Below are positions 14,708 through 23,654 of a stretch of 30,623 bases of DNA, one piece after another. The notes below the pieces were generated by a model that was not told the DNA's origin, ran no database searches, and worked only from the letters and a program-made list of their open reading frames with translations. The stretch comes from Burkholderiaceae bacterium (GTDB lineage: Bacteria; Pseudomonadota; Gammaproteobacteria; Burkholderiales; Burkholderiaceae): the NCBI GenBank assembly GCA_023253905.1, contig JALREG010000211.1, positions 1 to 30,623 of the forward strand, written 5' to 3'. Position numbers and translations under genes: made by a program. Positions within the stretch are counted from its first letter, which is position 1, and every line of letters begins with the position of its first letter.

Positions 14708-15448
14708 ATGAACACGACACGATTTGATGGACGGGTCTACCTGCTAAGCGGTGCGGCACGCGGGCTGGGTGGCGCCCAGGCCCGCCGGATCGTCGCGGAA
14801 GGCGGCTCCGTCCTGATTGGCGACGTGCTGCACGACCAGGGCGCTGCGCTCGCCGCCGAACTGGGGGCCCGCGCGCGCTTCCAGCCGCTTGACGTCACGC
14901 GCGAAGAAGACTGGCAGGCGGCAGTTGAGCAGGCGCAACGCATGGGTCCGCTTCATGGTCTGGTCAACAATGCGGGGGTATATGCCCCCGTACCGTTGCT
15001 GGCGGAGAACGGGCTGGAGGAGTTCGAACGCCACCTGCGGGTCAACCAGACCGGCGTGTTCCTCGGTCTGCGGGCGGTCACCTCCGCGCTGACCGCGTGT
15101 GGTCGAGGCTCCATCGTGAACATCTCATCCACTGTGGGGATCCGTAGCGCGCCGAATGCAATCGCCTACACCGCGACCAAGTGGGCGGTACGCGGCATGA
15201 CCAAGGCGGCTGCGCTCGAACTCGTCGACCGGAACATCCGGGTCAATTCGGTGCATCCAGGACCGATCGATACCGACATGCTGAGTGTTCGCAGTGAAGC
15301 GCAGAATCAGGCGCGAATCAATCAGGTTCCGATGAAGCGGCTGGGGTCGGCTGCTGAAGTGGCAGGCCTCGTCTGCTTTTTGCTGAGTGATGAGAGTCGC
15401 TACATGACCGGGTCCGAACTCGCGATCGACGGGGGCTGCGCTCTGTGA
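14708..15448 (+). CDS. short-chain dehydrogenase/reductase (SDR) 2
   Basis: A 246-residue classical SDR. SGAARGLG (14-21), NNAG (87-90), Ser140, Tyr154 and Lys158 (YTATK) are all present. Asp39 favours NAD. The start is ATG 14708, with GGAG at 14697-14700 as Shine-Dalgarno. The open frame extends upstream but overlaps the hydratase. The sequence resembles bacterial 3-alpha/20-beta hydroxysteroid or cyclic-alcohol dehydrogenases in general layout, but specificity is not visible. Its stop overlaps the GTG of BVMO 2 by four bases (GTGA), repeating the SDR-BVMO pairing seen with SDR 1 and BVMO 1. Confidence 0.92.
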   Translation: MNTTRFDGRVYLLSGAARGLGGAQARRIVAEGGSVLIGDVLHDQGAALAAELGARARFQPLDVTREEDWQAAVEQAQRMGPLHGLVNNAGVYAPVPLLAENGLEEFERHLRVNQTGVFLGLRAVTSALTACGRGSIVNISSTVGIRSAPNAIAYTATKWAVRGMTKAAALELVDRNIRVNSVHPGPIDTDMLSVRSEAQNQARINQVPMKRLGSAAEVAGLVCFLLSDESRYMTGSELAIDGGCAL

Positions 15449-17061
15449 GTCGCGACGGCGTCCCGTATGACGCAATCGTGATCGGCGCAGGCCTCGCTGG
15501 CCTCTATGCGCTGCATAGGCTGCGCGGCATGGGCTGCCGCACTGTGGTGCTCGAGGCTGCGTCCGATGTGGGCGGCGTCTGGTACTGGAACCGCTACCCT
15601 GGCGCCCGCTGCGACGTTGAGAGCCTCCAGTACTCCTACTCGTTCGACACGGAACTCGAACAGGAATGGCAGTGGACTGAGCGCTATGCCGCTCAGCCCG
15701 AGATCCTGCGATACATCGAGCATGTTGCCGAACGCTTCGACCTCCGGCGGGATATTCACTTCAGTACACGCGTGGTCTCGGCGATCTTCAATGAGCAGCA
15801 GTCCACCTGGACAGTCGTTACCGACGCGGGCAGCGCCTTCACCGCACAGCACTGCATCATGGCCACTGGCGCGCTGTCGGTGCCCCGGTTACCTGCGATC
15901 GCAGGCATTGAAGATTTTCGTGGTGAAGTCCATCACACTGGGCGCTGGCCTGAGCAGGCGCCTGATTTCGCTGGCAAGCGGGTCGGTGTCATCGGTACGG
16001 GGTCATCCGGCATTCAGGTCATCCCGCAGATTGCCCGACAGGCCGCCCATCTCACAGTCTTTCAGCGTACCGCCAATTTTTCGATCCCAGCCTGGAACCG
16101 TCCGCTTTCCTCAGAGGACCAGGCGGCGTTCAAGGCCTCCTACCGGGAGCATCGCGCTCGTGCCCGCGAGGTGGGCACGCTCTATGAATTCAGCGACCGG
16201 GGGGCGCTTCAGGTGAGCGCAACCGAGCGCGAGCGTGAATACGCAAGACGCTGGGAAAAGGGCGGCGTGAATTTTGTTCATGCCTTCAATGATCTGCTGG
16301 TGAGTAAGCCCGCCAACGACACGATCGCCGATTTTGTCCGCGCGCGAATCCGGTCCATCGTGAAGGACGCGGCCGTTGCCGACTCGCTCTGCCCCAATGA
16401 CCACCCCCTGGGAACCAAACGGATCTGTGTCGACACCGGCTACTACGAGACCTATAACCGCACCAATGTACGACTGATCGATCTCAAAAAGACGCCGATC
16501 GATCACTTTCATGCCACTGGCGTTCGGGTGGCGGGCGAGGACCTGTCCATCGACAGTCTGGTGTGCGCGACAGGCTATGACGCACTGAGCGGCGCGGTGC
16601 TGGCGATCGATATCCGCGGGCGGGCTGGAATCCGTCTGCGGGATAAATGGGCCAGCGGCCCGCGGACGCTCCTGGGCATCATGACCGCCGGCTTTCCGAA
16701 TCTGTTCATCATCACCGGTGCAGGCAGTCCCTCGGTTCTTGTCAACATGATCGTGGGCATCGAACACCATGTTCAGTGGATCGCCGACTGCATTGCGTAT
16801 CTTCGCGCCCGGCAGCTGGCCACGATTGATGCCAGCTCCGAGGCTGAGGATCGGTGGGTCGAGCATGTCAACCAGGCGGCTGCCCGCACCCTGTTGCCGC
16901 TCGCAAACTCATGGTTTCTCGGTGCCAACATTCCAGGCAAGCCCAGAGTGTTCATGCCGTACGCGGCCAAGATCGGCGTCTATCGACGCGAATGCCAGGA
17001 CGTGGTCGATCGCGGCTATGAAGGTTTTAATTTTAGCGAGGCCTCCCATGCCGGTTCATGA
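15445..17061 (+). CDS. Baeyer-Villiger monooxygenase 2
   Basis: A 538-residue type I BVMO. It has GAGLAGL near the N-terminus, GGVWYWNRYPGARCD as second fingerprint, the main fingerprint FRGEVHHTGRWP at 158-169, GTGSSG, and the active-site Arg region KRICVDTGYYETYNR. The start is GTG 15445, overlapping the SDR 2 stop. An ATG start would lose the flavin motif. It is closer to BVMO 3 than to BVMO 1 by eye, for example in HTGRWP and GTKRICVD. It likely converts a cyclic ketone produced by SDR 2 into a lactone, which the overlapping esterase gene downstream could open. Confidence 0.93.
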   Translation: MSRDGVPYDAIVIGAGLAGLYALHRLRGMGCRTVVLEAASDVGGVWYWNRYPGARCDVESLQYSYSFDTELEQEWQWTERYAAQPEILRYIEHVAERFDLRRDIHFSTRVVSAIFNEQQSTWTVVTDAGSAFTAQHCIMATGALSVPRLPAIAGIEDFRGEVHHTGRWPEQAPDFAGKRVGVIGTGSSGIQVIPQIARQAAHLTVFQRTANFSIPAWNRPLSSEDQAAFKASYREHRARAREVGTLYEFSDRGALQVSATEREREYARRWEKGGVNFVHAFNDLLVSKPANDTIADFVRARIRSIVKDAAVADSLCPNDHPLGTKRICVDTGYYETYNRTNVRLIDLKKTPIDHFHATGVRVAGEDLSIDSLVCATGYDALSGAVLAIDIRGRAGIRLRDKWASGPRTLLGIMTAGFPNLFIITGAGSPSVLVNMIVGIEHHVQWIADCIAYLRARQLATIDASSEAEDRWVEHVNQAAARTLLPLANSWFLGANIPGKPRVFMPYAAKIGVYRRECQDVVDRGYEGFNFSEASHAGS

Positions 17062-17998
17062 CCCCGACCTTGCAAGGCTGCTCGAATTGGGACGTCGCGC
17101 GGGGCGTCCCCCCTTTGAGTCGCTTACACCCGCAGAAGCCCGTACGGCCTACGCCGCCACCTGGGATATTCTTCAGCCCCCTGCGCAGGAGGTTGCCTCG
17201 GTGAGCGACCACGCCGTCGCGATTCCCGGCGGTTCGTTCAAAGTACGGGTGTACCGTGGCCAGAGCACCCCATCGGAAGATGCCCTTCCATGTGTGGTCT
17301 ACCTGCATGGCGGGGGCTGGGTCATTGGAAACCTGGAGAGTCATGACCGCCTCTGCCGGCAGATGGCCAATGAGGCGAGACTCTGTGTGGTGTCGGTCGA
17401 TTATCGCCTCGCACCTGAGCACCCGTTTCCCGCTGCAATCGACGACTGCGCCCGCGCCTGGCAATGGGTTCATGCCAACGCGGCGCGCCTGAACATCGAC
17501 GCCCAGCGAATCGGTGTAGCGGGCGACAGCGCAGGTGGCAACCTGGCAGCGGTGCTCGCACTCATGGCCCGCGACGGTGATCTTCCCGGATGCAGGGCAC
17601 AAGCCCTCGTTTATCCGGTGACGGACCTGACCGCATCGTCTGCGGGCTACCGGCGCGTCACGTCCGGCGTGCCGCTTACCGACAAGACCATGCATTACTT
17701 CATTTCGCACTACACCCCGAATGCTGCCGACCGCGCAGACTGGCGGGCATCGCCCGCGCTCGCACGCAGCCACGTCGGACTACCCCGGGCGTTGGTGCTG
17801 ACTGTCGCACATGATCCGCTTGCCGAGGAAGGCCGCGCCTACGCGCAGGCGCTCGAAGCGGCCGACGTCCCGGTGACCGCCGTTCATCTCAACGATCACA
17901 TGCACGGCATGCTCACCCACGGCAAGCTCGTTCGCGCAGGAAATCTCATGTCAGGGTTTGTGTGCCAGTGGATCGGCCACGCACTCCGCCTTGATTAG
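17048..17998 (+). CDS. alpha/beta hydrolase, HSL-family esterase or lactonase
   Basis: A 316-residue hydrolase of the hormone-sensitive-lipase-like (family IV) group. The oxyanion-hole motif HGGGW is at 87-91, the nucleophile Ser161 in GDSAGGN, the acid Asp256 in AHDPL and the base His286 in HMHGM. DYRLAPEHPFPAA is also typical. The ATG at 17048 follows a GAGG Shine-Dalgarno and overlaps the BVMO 2 stop by 14 bases. An ATG 12 codons upstream is possible but less likely. No signal peptide, so it is cytoplasmic. The tight coupling to BVMO 2 suggests hydrolysis of that enzyme's ester or lactone product. Confidence 0.92.
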   Translation: MPVHDPDLARLLELGRRAGRPPFESLTPAEARTAYAATWDILQPPAQEVASVSDHAVAIPGGSFKVRVYRGQSTPSEDALPCVVYLHGGGWVIGNLESHDRLCRQMANEARLCVVSVDYRLAPEHPFPAAIDDCARAWQWVHANAARLNIDAQRIGVAGDSAGGNLAAVLALMARDGDLPGCRAQALVYPVTDLTASSAGYRRVTSGVPLTDKTMHYFISHYTPNAADRADWRASPALARSHVGLPRALVLTVAHDPLAEEGRAYAQALEAADVPVTAVHLNDHMHGMLTHGKLVRAGNLMSGFVCQWIGHALRLD

Positions 17999-18023
17999 AC
18001 CAACCCGGTATCCCCCGACCGCT

Positions 18024-19661
18024 ATGACCTCATCAACCCAACCGAGCGCCCACTACGATGCTGTCGTTATTGGCGCAGGCTTCGCCGGCCTCTACATGCT
18101 GCACCGCCTCAGGGGGCTGGGCATGCGCACTCGAGTCTTCGAGGCGGGCGATGGCATAGGGGGCACCTGGTTCTGGAACTGTTACCCGGGTGCACGCTGC
18201 GATGTCGACAGCATGCAATATTGCTACTCCTGGTCCGACGAACTGCAGCGAGAATGGCAGTGGACCGAGCGCTATCCAACACGCAACGAAATCCTGCGGT
18301 ACGTTCACCACGTTGCCGAGCGCTTCGACCTCAACCGCGACATCAGCCTGAATGCCCGCGTGGTCGCAGGACGGTGGCTCAACGACGCTGGCACCTGGCA
18401 GATCGATATCGAGCGCGGGCCAACCGTCAGCGCCCGATTCCTCATCACCGCCACGGGGTGTCTGTCGGAGTCGCGTGTGCCGGCCATCAAGGGGCTCGAG
18501 CAGTTTAAAGGGCAGACCTATCACACCGGTCGCTGGCCCAAGACCCCGGTCAGCTTCGCTGGCAAGCGCGTTGGCGTGATGGGCACAGGTTCTTCGGGCA
18601 TTCAGGCGATCCCGGAGATTGCGCGCGAAGCACGCGAACTAGTCGTATTCCAGCGAACCCCCAACTTCAGCATCCCGGCCTGGAACGGTCCGATCGATCC
18701 AGCTCACAAGCAGCACTGGATGGCGAACTACCCCGTCCTGCGCGAACGCGCGCGTAACACCCGCTCGGGCATCCTTTATGACTACGGCACGCGGTCGGGG
18801 GTTTCAATGACTCCAGCCGAGCGACAGGAAGAAATGGATAGCCGGTGGCGCAAGGGGGGTGCCAATTTCGTTCACGCTTTCAATGATACGTTCGTGAACC
18901 CTGAGTCGAACCAGTTTCTGGCCGACTACGTGCGCGACAAGATTCGGCAGACCGTGAAAAATCCGGCCACCGCCCACAAGCTTCTGCCGCACGATCACCC
19001 CATCGGCACCAAGCGAATCTGCGTTGACAGCGGCTATTTTGAGGCCTTCAATCGCCCCAACGTGACCCTGGTCGATCTGCGGAACGACCCCATCACTGGC
19101 TTCGAGGAGCATGCCGTTCTCACCCAGTCATCGCGTCATGAACTCGATGCGATGGTGTTTGCCACCGGCTATGACGCGGTCACCGGCGCGCTGGAACGTC
19201 TGAATCTGCGCGGCGAAACCGGGCAAAGCCTGCGCGAAATCTGGAAAGACGGACCCACGTCTTACCTCGGGCTCATGACCGCGGGCTTTCCCAATCTCTT
19301 CACCATCACCGGACCGGGAAGTCCCTCCATCCTCACGAATGTCATCGTGTCGATCGAGCAGCATGTTGACTGGATCGCCGACTGTCTCCAGCACATGCAG
19401 TCAAACCAACTAGAACGCATCGAACCCCAGCCGGCGGCGCAGGACCGCTGGGTCGCCAAGGTTCAGGAAATCGCCACCGGCACGCTGTTTGTGAAGGCGA
19501 ATTCCTGGTACATGGGCGCCAACATTCCGGGCAAGCCCCGAGTGTTCCTGCCCTTCATCGGTGGCTTTTCGACCTACGTTGCGATCTGCCGCGATGTGGT
19601 GAGCAAAGGCTACGAAGGATTCACTTTTTCCGCACTTGCCTCTAAACCATCGTGTTCATAA
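18024..19661 (+). CDS. Baeyer-Villiger monooxygenase 3
   Basis: A 545-residue type I BVMO. It has GAGFAGL near residue 17, GGTWFWNCYPGARCD at 46-60, FKGQTYHTGRWP at 161-172, GTGSSG, and the Arg region KRICVDSGYFEAFNR. It starts at ATG 18024, 25 bases after the esterase stop. The Shine-Dalgarno is poor, and the open frame continues upstream into the esterase gene. Third BVMO in one operon, so it may act on a later, differently shaped ketone or on a CoA-bound one. The ABC receptor gene starts 14 bases after its stop. Confidence 0.92.
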   Translation: MTSSTQPSAHYDAVVIGAGFAGLYMLHRLRGLGMRTRVFEAGDGIGGTWFWNCYPGARCDVDSMQYCYSWSDELQREWQWTERYPTRNEILRYVHHVAERFDLNRDISLNARVVAGRWLNDAGTWQIDIERGPTVSARFLITATGCLSESRVPAIKGLEQFKGQTYHTGRWPKTPVSFAGKRVGVMGTGSSGIQAIPEIAREARELVVFQRTPNFSIPAWNGPIDPAHKQHWMANYPVLRERARNTRSGILYDYGTRSGVSMTPAERQEEMDSRWRKGGANFVHAFNDTFVNPESNQFLADYVRDKIRQTVKNPATAHKLLPHDHPIGTKRICVDSGYFEAFNRPNVTLVDLRNDPITGFEEHAVLTQSSRHELDAMVFATGYDAVTGALERLNLRGETGQSLREIWKDGPTSYLGLMTAGFPNLFTITGPGSPSILTNVIVSIEQHVDWIADCLQHMQSNQLERIEPQPAAQDRWVAKVQEIATGTLFVKANSWYMGANIPGKPRVFLPFIGGFSTYVAICRDVVSKGYEGFTFSALASKPSCS

Positions 19662-19675
19662 CTGCAGGAGACATC

Positions 19676-20911
19676 ATGCAATCGATTCATCGACTCAACC
19701 TTCGCATGCCCAGCAAATATTTGCTGGCGGCGCTCGCAACACTTGCTCTCACCGCCTCCGCGCAGGCCCAGTTCGAGGCCCGAAACGAGGGGGTCTTTCG
19801 CGACCGCGTCGACTGGGGTGTCATGATGGACCTCAGCGGCCCTGCATCCGGGTCGCAGGGCATCTGGACCAATGGCTTCCAGGCTTACATACGAACCCTG
19901 AACGAAAAAGGCGGCGTACACGGCAGGCGCATCAACGTGCTGGCGGAGGACAGTCGCTTCAATCCCGCCCAGGACAAGATCAACTACGAAAAACTCAGCA
20001 CCCAGACACCGGTCCTGGCAATCTCCGGCATGGGATCCTCCAGCTCGCAGGTATCGCTTGCGCCGACCATTCGCGGCGGCAAGATTCCAATCGTTGGCAC
20101 CTACACCCATACCAAGCCGCTATCGGAACCCGTATCACCACTGGTCTACGGCGGGTTCTGCACTTATCCTGAAATGGCGAAGGCCGGCGTCGGATACCTC
20201 GCTGACAAGCTCAAGGTGACGAACCCCAAGGTCATGGTGGTCTCGATTGAGAGCGCAGGCGGCGTTGAGTATGCGCAGTTCATTGCTGACGCAGTCAAGA
20301 AATACGGTGGGACATCGTCGCTCGTCACAATGAAAATCACCGCGGCCGATGTGACACCTCAGGTGCTGGAGATCATCAAGCAGAAGCCTGACTTCATCAC
20401 CATTTACGGTGTGGGCAACACGGCCATTCTCACCATGAAGGCGATGCATCAATATGGCTTGAAGATTCCGGCTTTTGGAATTTCCTACCTGATGTCGCCC
20501 CAGATCTATGCGGCGATCGGGCCCGAGGCTGGCGCCCAGTACAACGTGATCAGCTGCTTTACGCCAGGCGGCGCAGACCAGTCTGCAGGCAACGTTGAAA
20601 TGATGGCAGCCGCCGACAAGTACAACCACTCAGCAATGAAGGAAGACATCAACTATGTTGCCGGCTGGGTAGCGGGACAGATGGCTGCGCAGGCCCTTCA
20701 GCTCGCCGGTCCACAGCCAACGCGTGCAAAACTGGTTGAGGCGATGAGCAAGGGCTTCACGGTGAACACCAACGGCCTGGCTGCACCAATTGTTTTTTCG
20801 CCTGCCAATCAGTCGGGCCCATCCTCCTTCCGGATGTTCGGCTATGACTATGCCGCGAAGAAGTACGTTGCATTCGGCGAGTTCGCCGACTACGACAAGT
20901 ACATGAAGTAA
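19676..20911 (+). CDS. Liv-type ABC transporter periplasmic receptor
   Basis: A 411-residue periplasmic binding protein of the branched-chain amino acid (Peripla_BP_6) family, often used for aromatic or alicyclic acids. A signal peptide ends near ASAQA-Q at about residue 33. The MDLSGPASGSQGIWTNGFQAY segment matches the LivJ/LivK start, where the ligand-binding lobe begins. I chose the ATG at 19676 because AGGAG precedes it at the right distance. It heads the transporter gene set that follows in the same operon, so the cargo is probably the pathway substrate. That would make a polar or acidic starting compound likely. Confidence 0.93.
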   Translation: MQSIHRLNLRMPSKYLLAALATLALTASAQAQFEARNEGVFRDRVDWGVMMDLSGPASGSQGIWTNGFQAYIRTLNEKGGVHGRRINVLAEDSRFNPAQDKINYEKLSTQTPVLAISGMGSSSSQVSLAPTIRGGKIPIVGTYTHTKPLSEPVSPLVYGGFCTYPEMAKAGVGYLADKLKVTNPKVMVVSIESAGGVEYAQFIADAVKKYGGTSSLVTMKITAADVTPQVLEIIKQKPDFITIYGVGNTAILTMKAMHQYGLKIPAFGISYLMSPQIYAAIGPEAGAQYNVISCFTPGGADQSAGNVEMMAAADKYNHSAMKEDINYVAGWVAGQMAAQALQLAGPQPTRAKLVEAMSKGFTVNTNGLAAPIVFSPANQSGPSSFRMFGYDYAAKKYVAFGEFADYDKYMK

Positions 20912-20934
20912 TCAACCATCCCGGGGCCCCAATC

Positions 20935-21801
20935 ATGCTCATTCAGGTCTTGCTCAGCGGAATCGCACTCGGCAGTATCTATGGTCTGGTGGCCCTGGGA
21001 TTCGCAGTCATCTTCAAGGCAACCGATGTCTTTAATTTCGCGCAGGGTATGCTGGTCGCGTTCGGCGCGTACTTTGCCGTCACCACCATCAACCTGCTCG
21101 GCCTGCCTTTCCCGGTTGCCATACTTGCCATCATCGCGGCCAGCGCGGCACTCGGCGTGATCATTCACGTGGTGTTCATTCAGCCGCTTTCGGGGCGGCC
21201 AATGCTTGCGGTCATCATGCTCACGATCGCACTCTCGATTGTGATGCGTGCGGTCATCGAGATTCTGTACGGCCTGCAGGGCCGCACGCTCACCACCCCA
21301 ATCCCCACCGGCATCTTCATGATCGGCGAGGTGCGGGTATCGCAGCTTCATCTGGTGGCAGCGAGCGTGAGCTGGGTCTGTATGGCCGCGTTTTTTGCGT
21401 TCTTCCGCTTCACGCCGATCGGGCTCCTGATGCGTGCGACCGCAGATGGATACGAGGCGGCACTGGTATCAGGTATCAATGTCAAGGTGATGAACCGGCT
21501 TGCGTGGGGAATCGGCGCATCGCTCGCAGCAGTCGGCGGCCTGTTTTTAGGACAACTGCAGATCGTCTCAACCGAGCTGGAGCACATCGGGCTGCTCGCC
21601 TTGCCAGCGGTTGTGATCGGTGGCATGCAGAGCATCCCCGGGGCCATCATCGGGGGCCTGCTCGTCGGTCTCATCGAGCAACTGGCTGCCACCTACATCT
21701 CCCCCAAGTCCACCGATATTGTGGTCTATGGGTTGCTTCTGATGATTCTCATGGTTCGGCCCTGGGGACTCTTCGGGCAGCGCGAGCTGGGCCGGGTCTG
21801 A
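20935..21801 (+). CDS. livH: Liv-type ABC permease, LivH-like
   Basis: A 288-residue inner-membrane permease. The N-terminus QVLLSGIALGSIYGLVALG and the following KATDVFNFAQGMLVAFGAY are the LivH hallmark. Several hydrophobic helices follow, including AILAIIAASAALGVI and LIGGLLVGLIEQLAATY-type segments. It forms the channel with the LivM-like protein. Shine-Dalgarno is weak. Gene spacing of 23 bases from the receptor fits an operon. Confidence 0.93.
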   Translation: MLIQVLLSGIALGSIYGLVALGFAVIFKATDVFNFAQGMLVAFGAYFAVTTINLLGLPFPVAILAIIAASAALGVIIHVVFIQPLSGRPMLAVIMLTIALSIVMRAVIEILYGLQGRTLTTPIPTGIFMIGEVRVSQLHLVAASVSWVCMAAFFAFFRFTPIGLLMRATADGYEAALVSGINVKVMNRLAWGIGASLAAVGGLFLGQLQIVSTELEHIGLLALPAVVIGGMQSIPGAIIGGLLVGLIEQLAATYISPKSTDIVVYGLLLMILMVRPWGLFGQRELGRV

Positions 21802-21819
21802 CGTCGCGAGATCAACACC

Positions 21820-22905
21820 ATGAGTCAAGCCACCCCCGATTCCTCCCGCACTGGCCTGTCTTGGGCACGCGCCCTCCGCTGGCTGGTGGCAGTCGCTGCG
21901 CTCGTCTATCTGCCCACGCTGCTTACCGAGCGGCAGATATTCGGTTATGCGCTTTCGAACATGCAGCTCCTCAACATCGGACTGAGTCAGGTCAATTTGA
22001 TGCTGATCACGATGCTGGGTGCGCTCTCGCTTAACTATCTCACCGGATCAGCCGGGCTGATCTCGATCGGCCACGCTGCGTTCTATGCGGTGGGCGCAAT
22101 GAGCGCGGCCATCACAGGATCGCAGTGGGGCTGGCCGTTTCCAGCGGTGCTGGTTGCCGCGGCCTTGAGCGGTGCGCTCGCTGGGCTACTCGCGGGGCTG
22201 CCCTCGCTTCGTGTGCGCGGCCTCTATTTTGTGCTGTCCACCTTCGCGCTCCACTACATCGTGGTCTTCATTTTCATGGAGTACCAGTTCAAATTTTTTG
22301 ATGTGGTGGGGGTACCCTACAAAGCGGCTGAACTGGGGAGCTGGGCTCTTAACACCCCCATGCGCTGGTACTTCTTTCTCCTGCCTCTGGTTGTCGTGGT
22401 GTACTGGCTGCTTCACAACAGCCTGCGAACCCGCGAGGGCCGCGCCATGCAGGCCATGCGCGACCATGAACTTGCCGCGACCGCAAACGGCATCGATGTC
22501 CGCATTCTGCGGCTCAAAGCATTTGCATTCAGCTCATCGATTGCCGCGGTGGGAGGTGCGCTCTATGCCTACTACCTCACCAATGTCACCTCGGAGTTCT
22601 TCGGTATCCAGTTCGCCATTCAGTTCATCGCCATGATCATCATTGGCGGCATGGGCTCGCTACCCGGCGCGGTCGTTGGCGCTGCGGTCTGGCTGCTGCT
22701 GCCGTCCATCATCAACGGATTTGCTGCACAGGCGAGCGACACCACCGGGCTGGTACGCAGCATGCTGGTAGACCACAAACCGCAACTCGTCCAGGCGATC
22801 TTCGGTTCAGTCGTCATCCTGCTGTTGATCTTCGCGCCATGGGGCATCACGGGAATGGTCAGCCGGTTACGAGCAAAGTTTGCCGCGAAGGGGGCGCGAC
22901 CATGA
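21820..22905 (+). CDS. livM: Liv-type ABC permease, LivM-like
   Basis: A 361-residue permease. Hydrophobic helices alternate with the LNYLTGSAGLISIGHAAFYAVGA segment, a LivM hallmark, and with IIIGGMGSLPGAVVGAAVW near the C-terminus. A basic N-terminal tail precedes the first helix. Its stop overlaps the following ATPase start by four bases. Pairs with LivH in the membrane. Confidence 0.93.
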   Translation: MSQATPDSSRTGLSWARALRWLVAVAALVYLPTLLTERQIFGYALSNMQLLNIGLSQVNLMLITMLGALSLNYLTGSAGLISIGHAAFYAVGAMSAAITGSQWGWPFPAVLVAAALSGALAGLLAGLPSLRVRGLYFVLSTFALHYIVVFIFMEYQFKFFDVVGVPYKAAELGSWALNTPMRWYFFLLPLVVVVYWLLHNSLRTREGRAMQAMRDHELAATANGIDVRILRLKAFAFSSSIAAVGGALYAYYLTNVTSEFFGIQFAIQFIAMIIIGGMGSLPGAVVGAAVWLLLPSIINGFAAQASDTTGLVRSMLVDHKPQLVQAIFGSVVILLLIFAPWGITGMVSRLRAKFAAKGARP

Positions 22906-23654
22906 CCCACGCGCTCGAAATTCGTGATCTCTCGGTTCGATACGCCAGCAAAGGGCTCGCACTTGATGGCGTGAGCCTCTCCATCCCGAAGTCGGGCGTT
23001 GTCGCACTTCTTGGCGCAAACGGAGCCGGCAAGACCACGCTGATCCGCGCCATTTCGGGGTTGCTACCGCTTCACGGCGGTCAAATCGTTCAGGGCAGCA
23101 TTCAGATGGATGGTCAGTCCGTACTCGGCGTTCCGGCCCACACCTTGGTCAGACGCGGCCTGGGACAGGTCCCGGAAGGCCGGCTGGTCTTCAAGCAGCT
23201 GAGCGTGGAGGAAAACCTTAAGGTGGGCGCCGCCGTCCTGCCTCGCGCCACGGAGCGCGAGCGGCTCGATGGGGTCTACGCGCTCTTTCCCAGATTACTC
23301 GAGCGCCGACGCCAGGCGGCCGGCTGGCTCTCGGGAGGCGAGCAGCAAATGCTTGCGCTCGGCAGGGCGTTAATTACTCAGCCCAGGCTCCTTCTTGTGG
23401 ATGAACTGTCGCTGGGGCTCGCGCCGCTGATCGTCAGTGCCATTTACAAACAACTGGATCTGGTTGGCAAGACGCTGGGCGCCTCCATTCTCGTGGTCGA
23501 ACAGAATGCCCGGCTCGCGCTCAACTTCGCTGCCACCGCATATGTGCTCGAACGCGGCCGCGTCACCCTCAGCGGACCCGCCAATGAAGTCGCGCAGAGC
23601 GCTGTGGTGCAGGAGTCCTATCTTGGCGCGAGAAGGAAGGAGCGCGAGGCATGA
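22902..23654 (+). CDS. livF: Liv-type ABC ATPase, LivF-like
   Basis: A 250-residue ATPase. Walker A GANGAGKTT (38-46), signature LSGGEQQ (143-149) and Walker B LLLVDE (163-168) are intact. QVPEGRLVFKQLSVEENL is the LivF-type Q-loop region. The ATG at 22902 overlaps LivM by four bases; the frame is open upstream but that part lies in LivM. LivF comes before LivG here, the reverse of the common order. Confidence 0.93.
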   Translation: MTHALEIRDLSVRYASKGLALDGVSLSIPKSGVVALLGANGAGKTTLIRAISGLLPLHGGQIVQGSIQMDGQSVLGVPAHTLVRRGLGQVPEGRLVFKQLSVEENLKVGAAVLPRATERERLDGVYALFPRLLERRRQAAGWLSGGEQQMLALGRALITQPRLLLVDELSLGLAPLIVSAIYKQLDLVGKTLGASILVVEQNARLALNFAATAYVLERGRVTLSGPANEVAQSAVVQESYLGARRKEREA

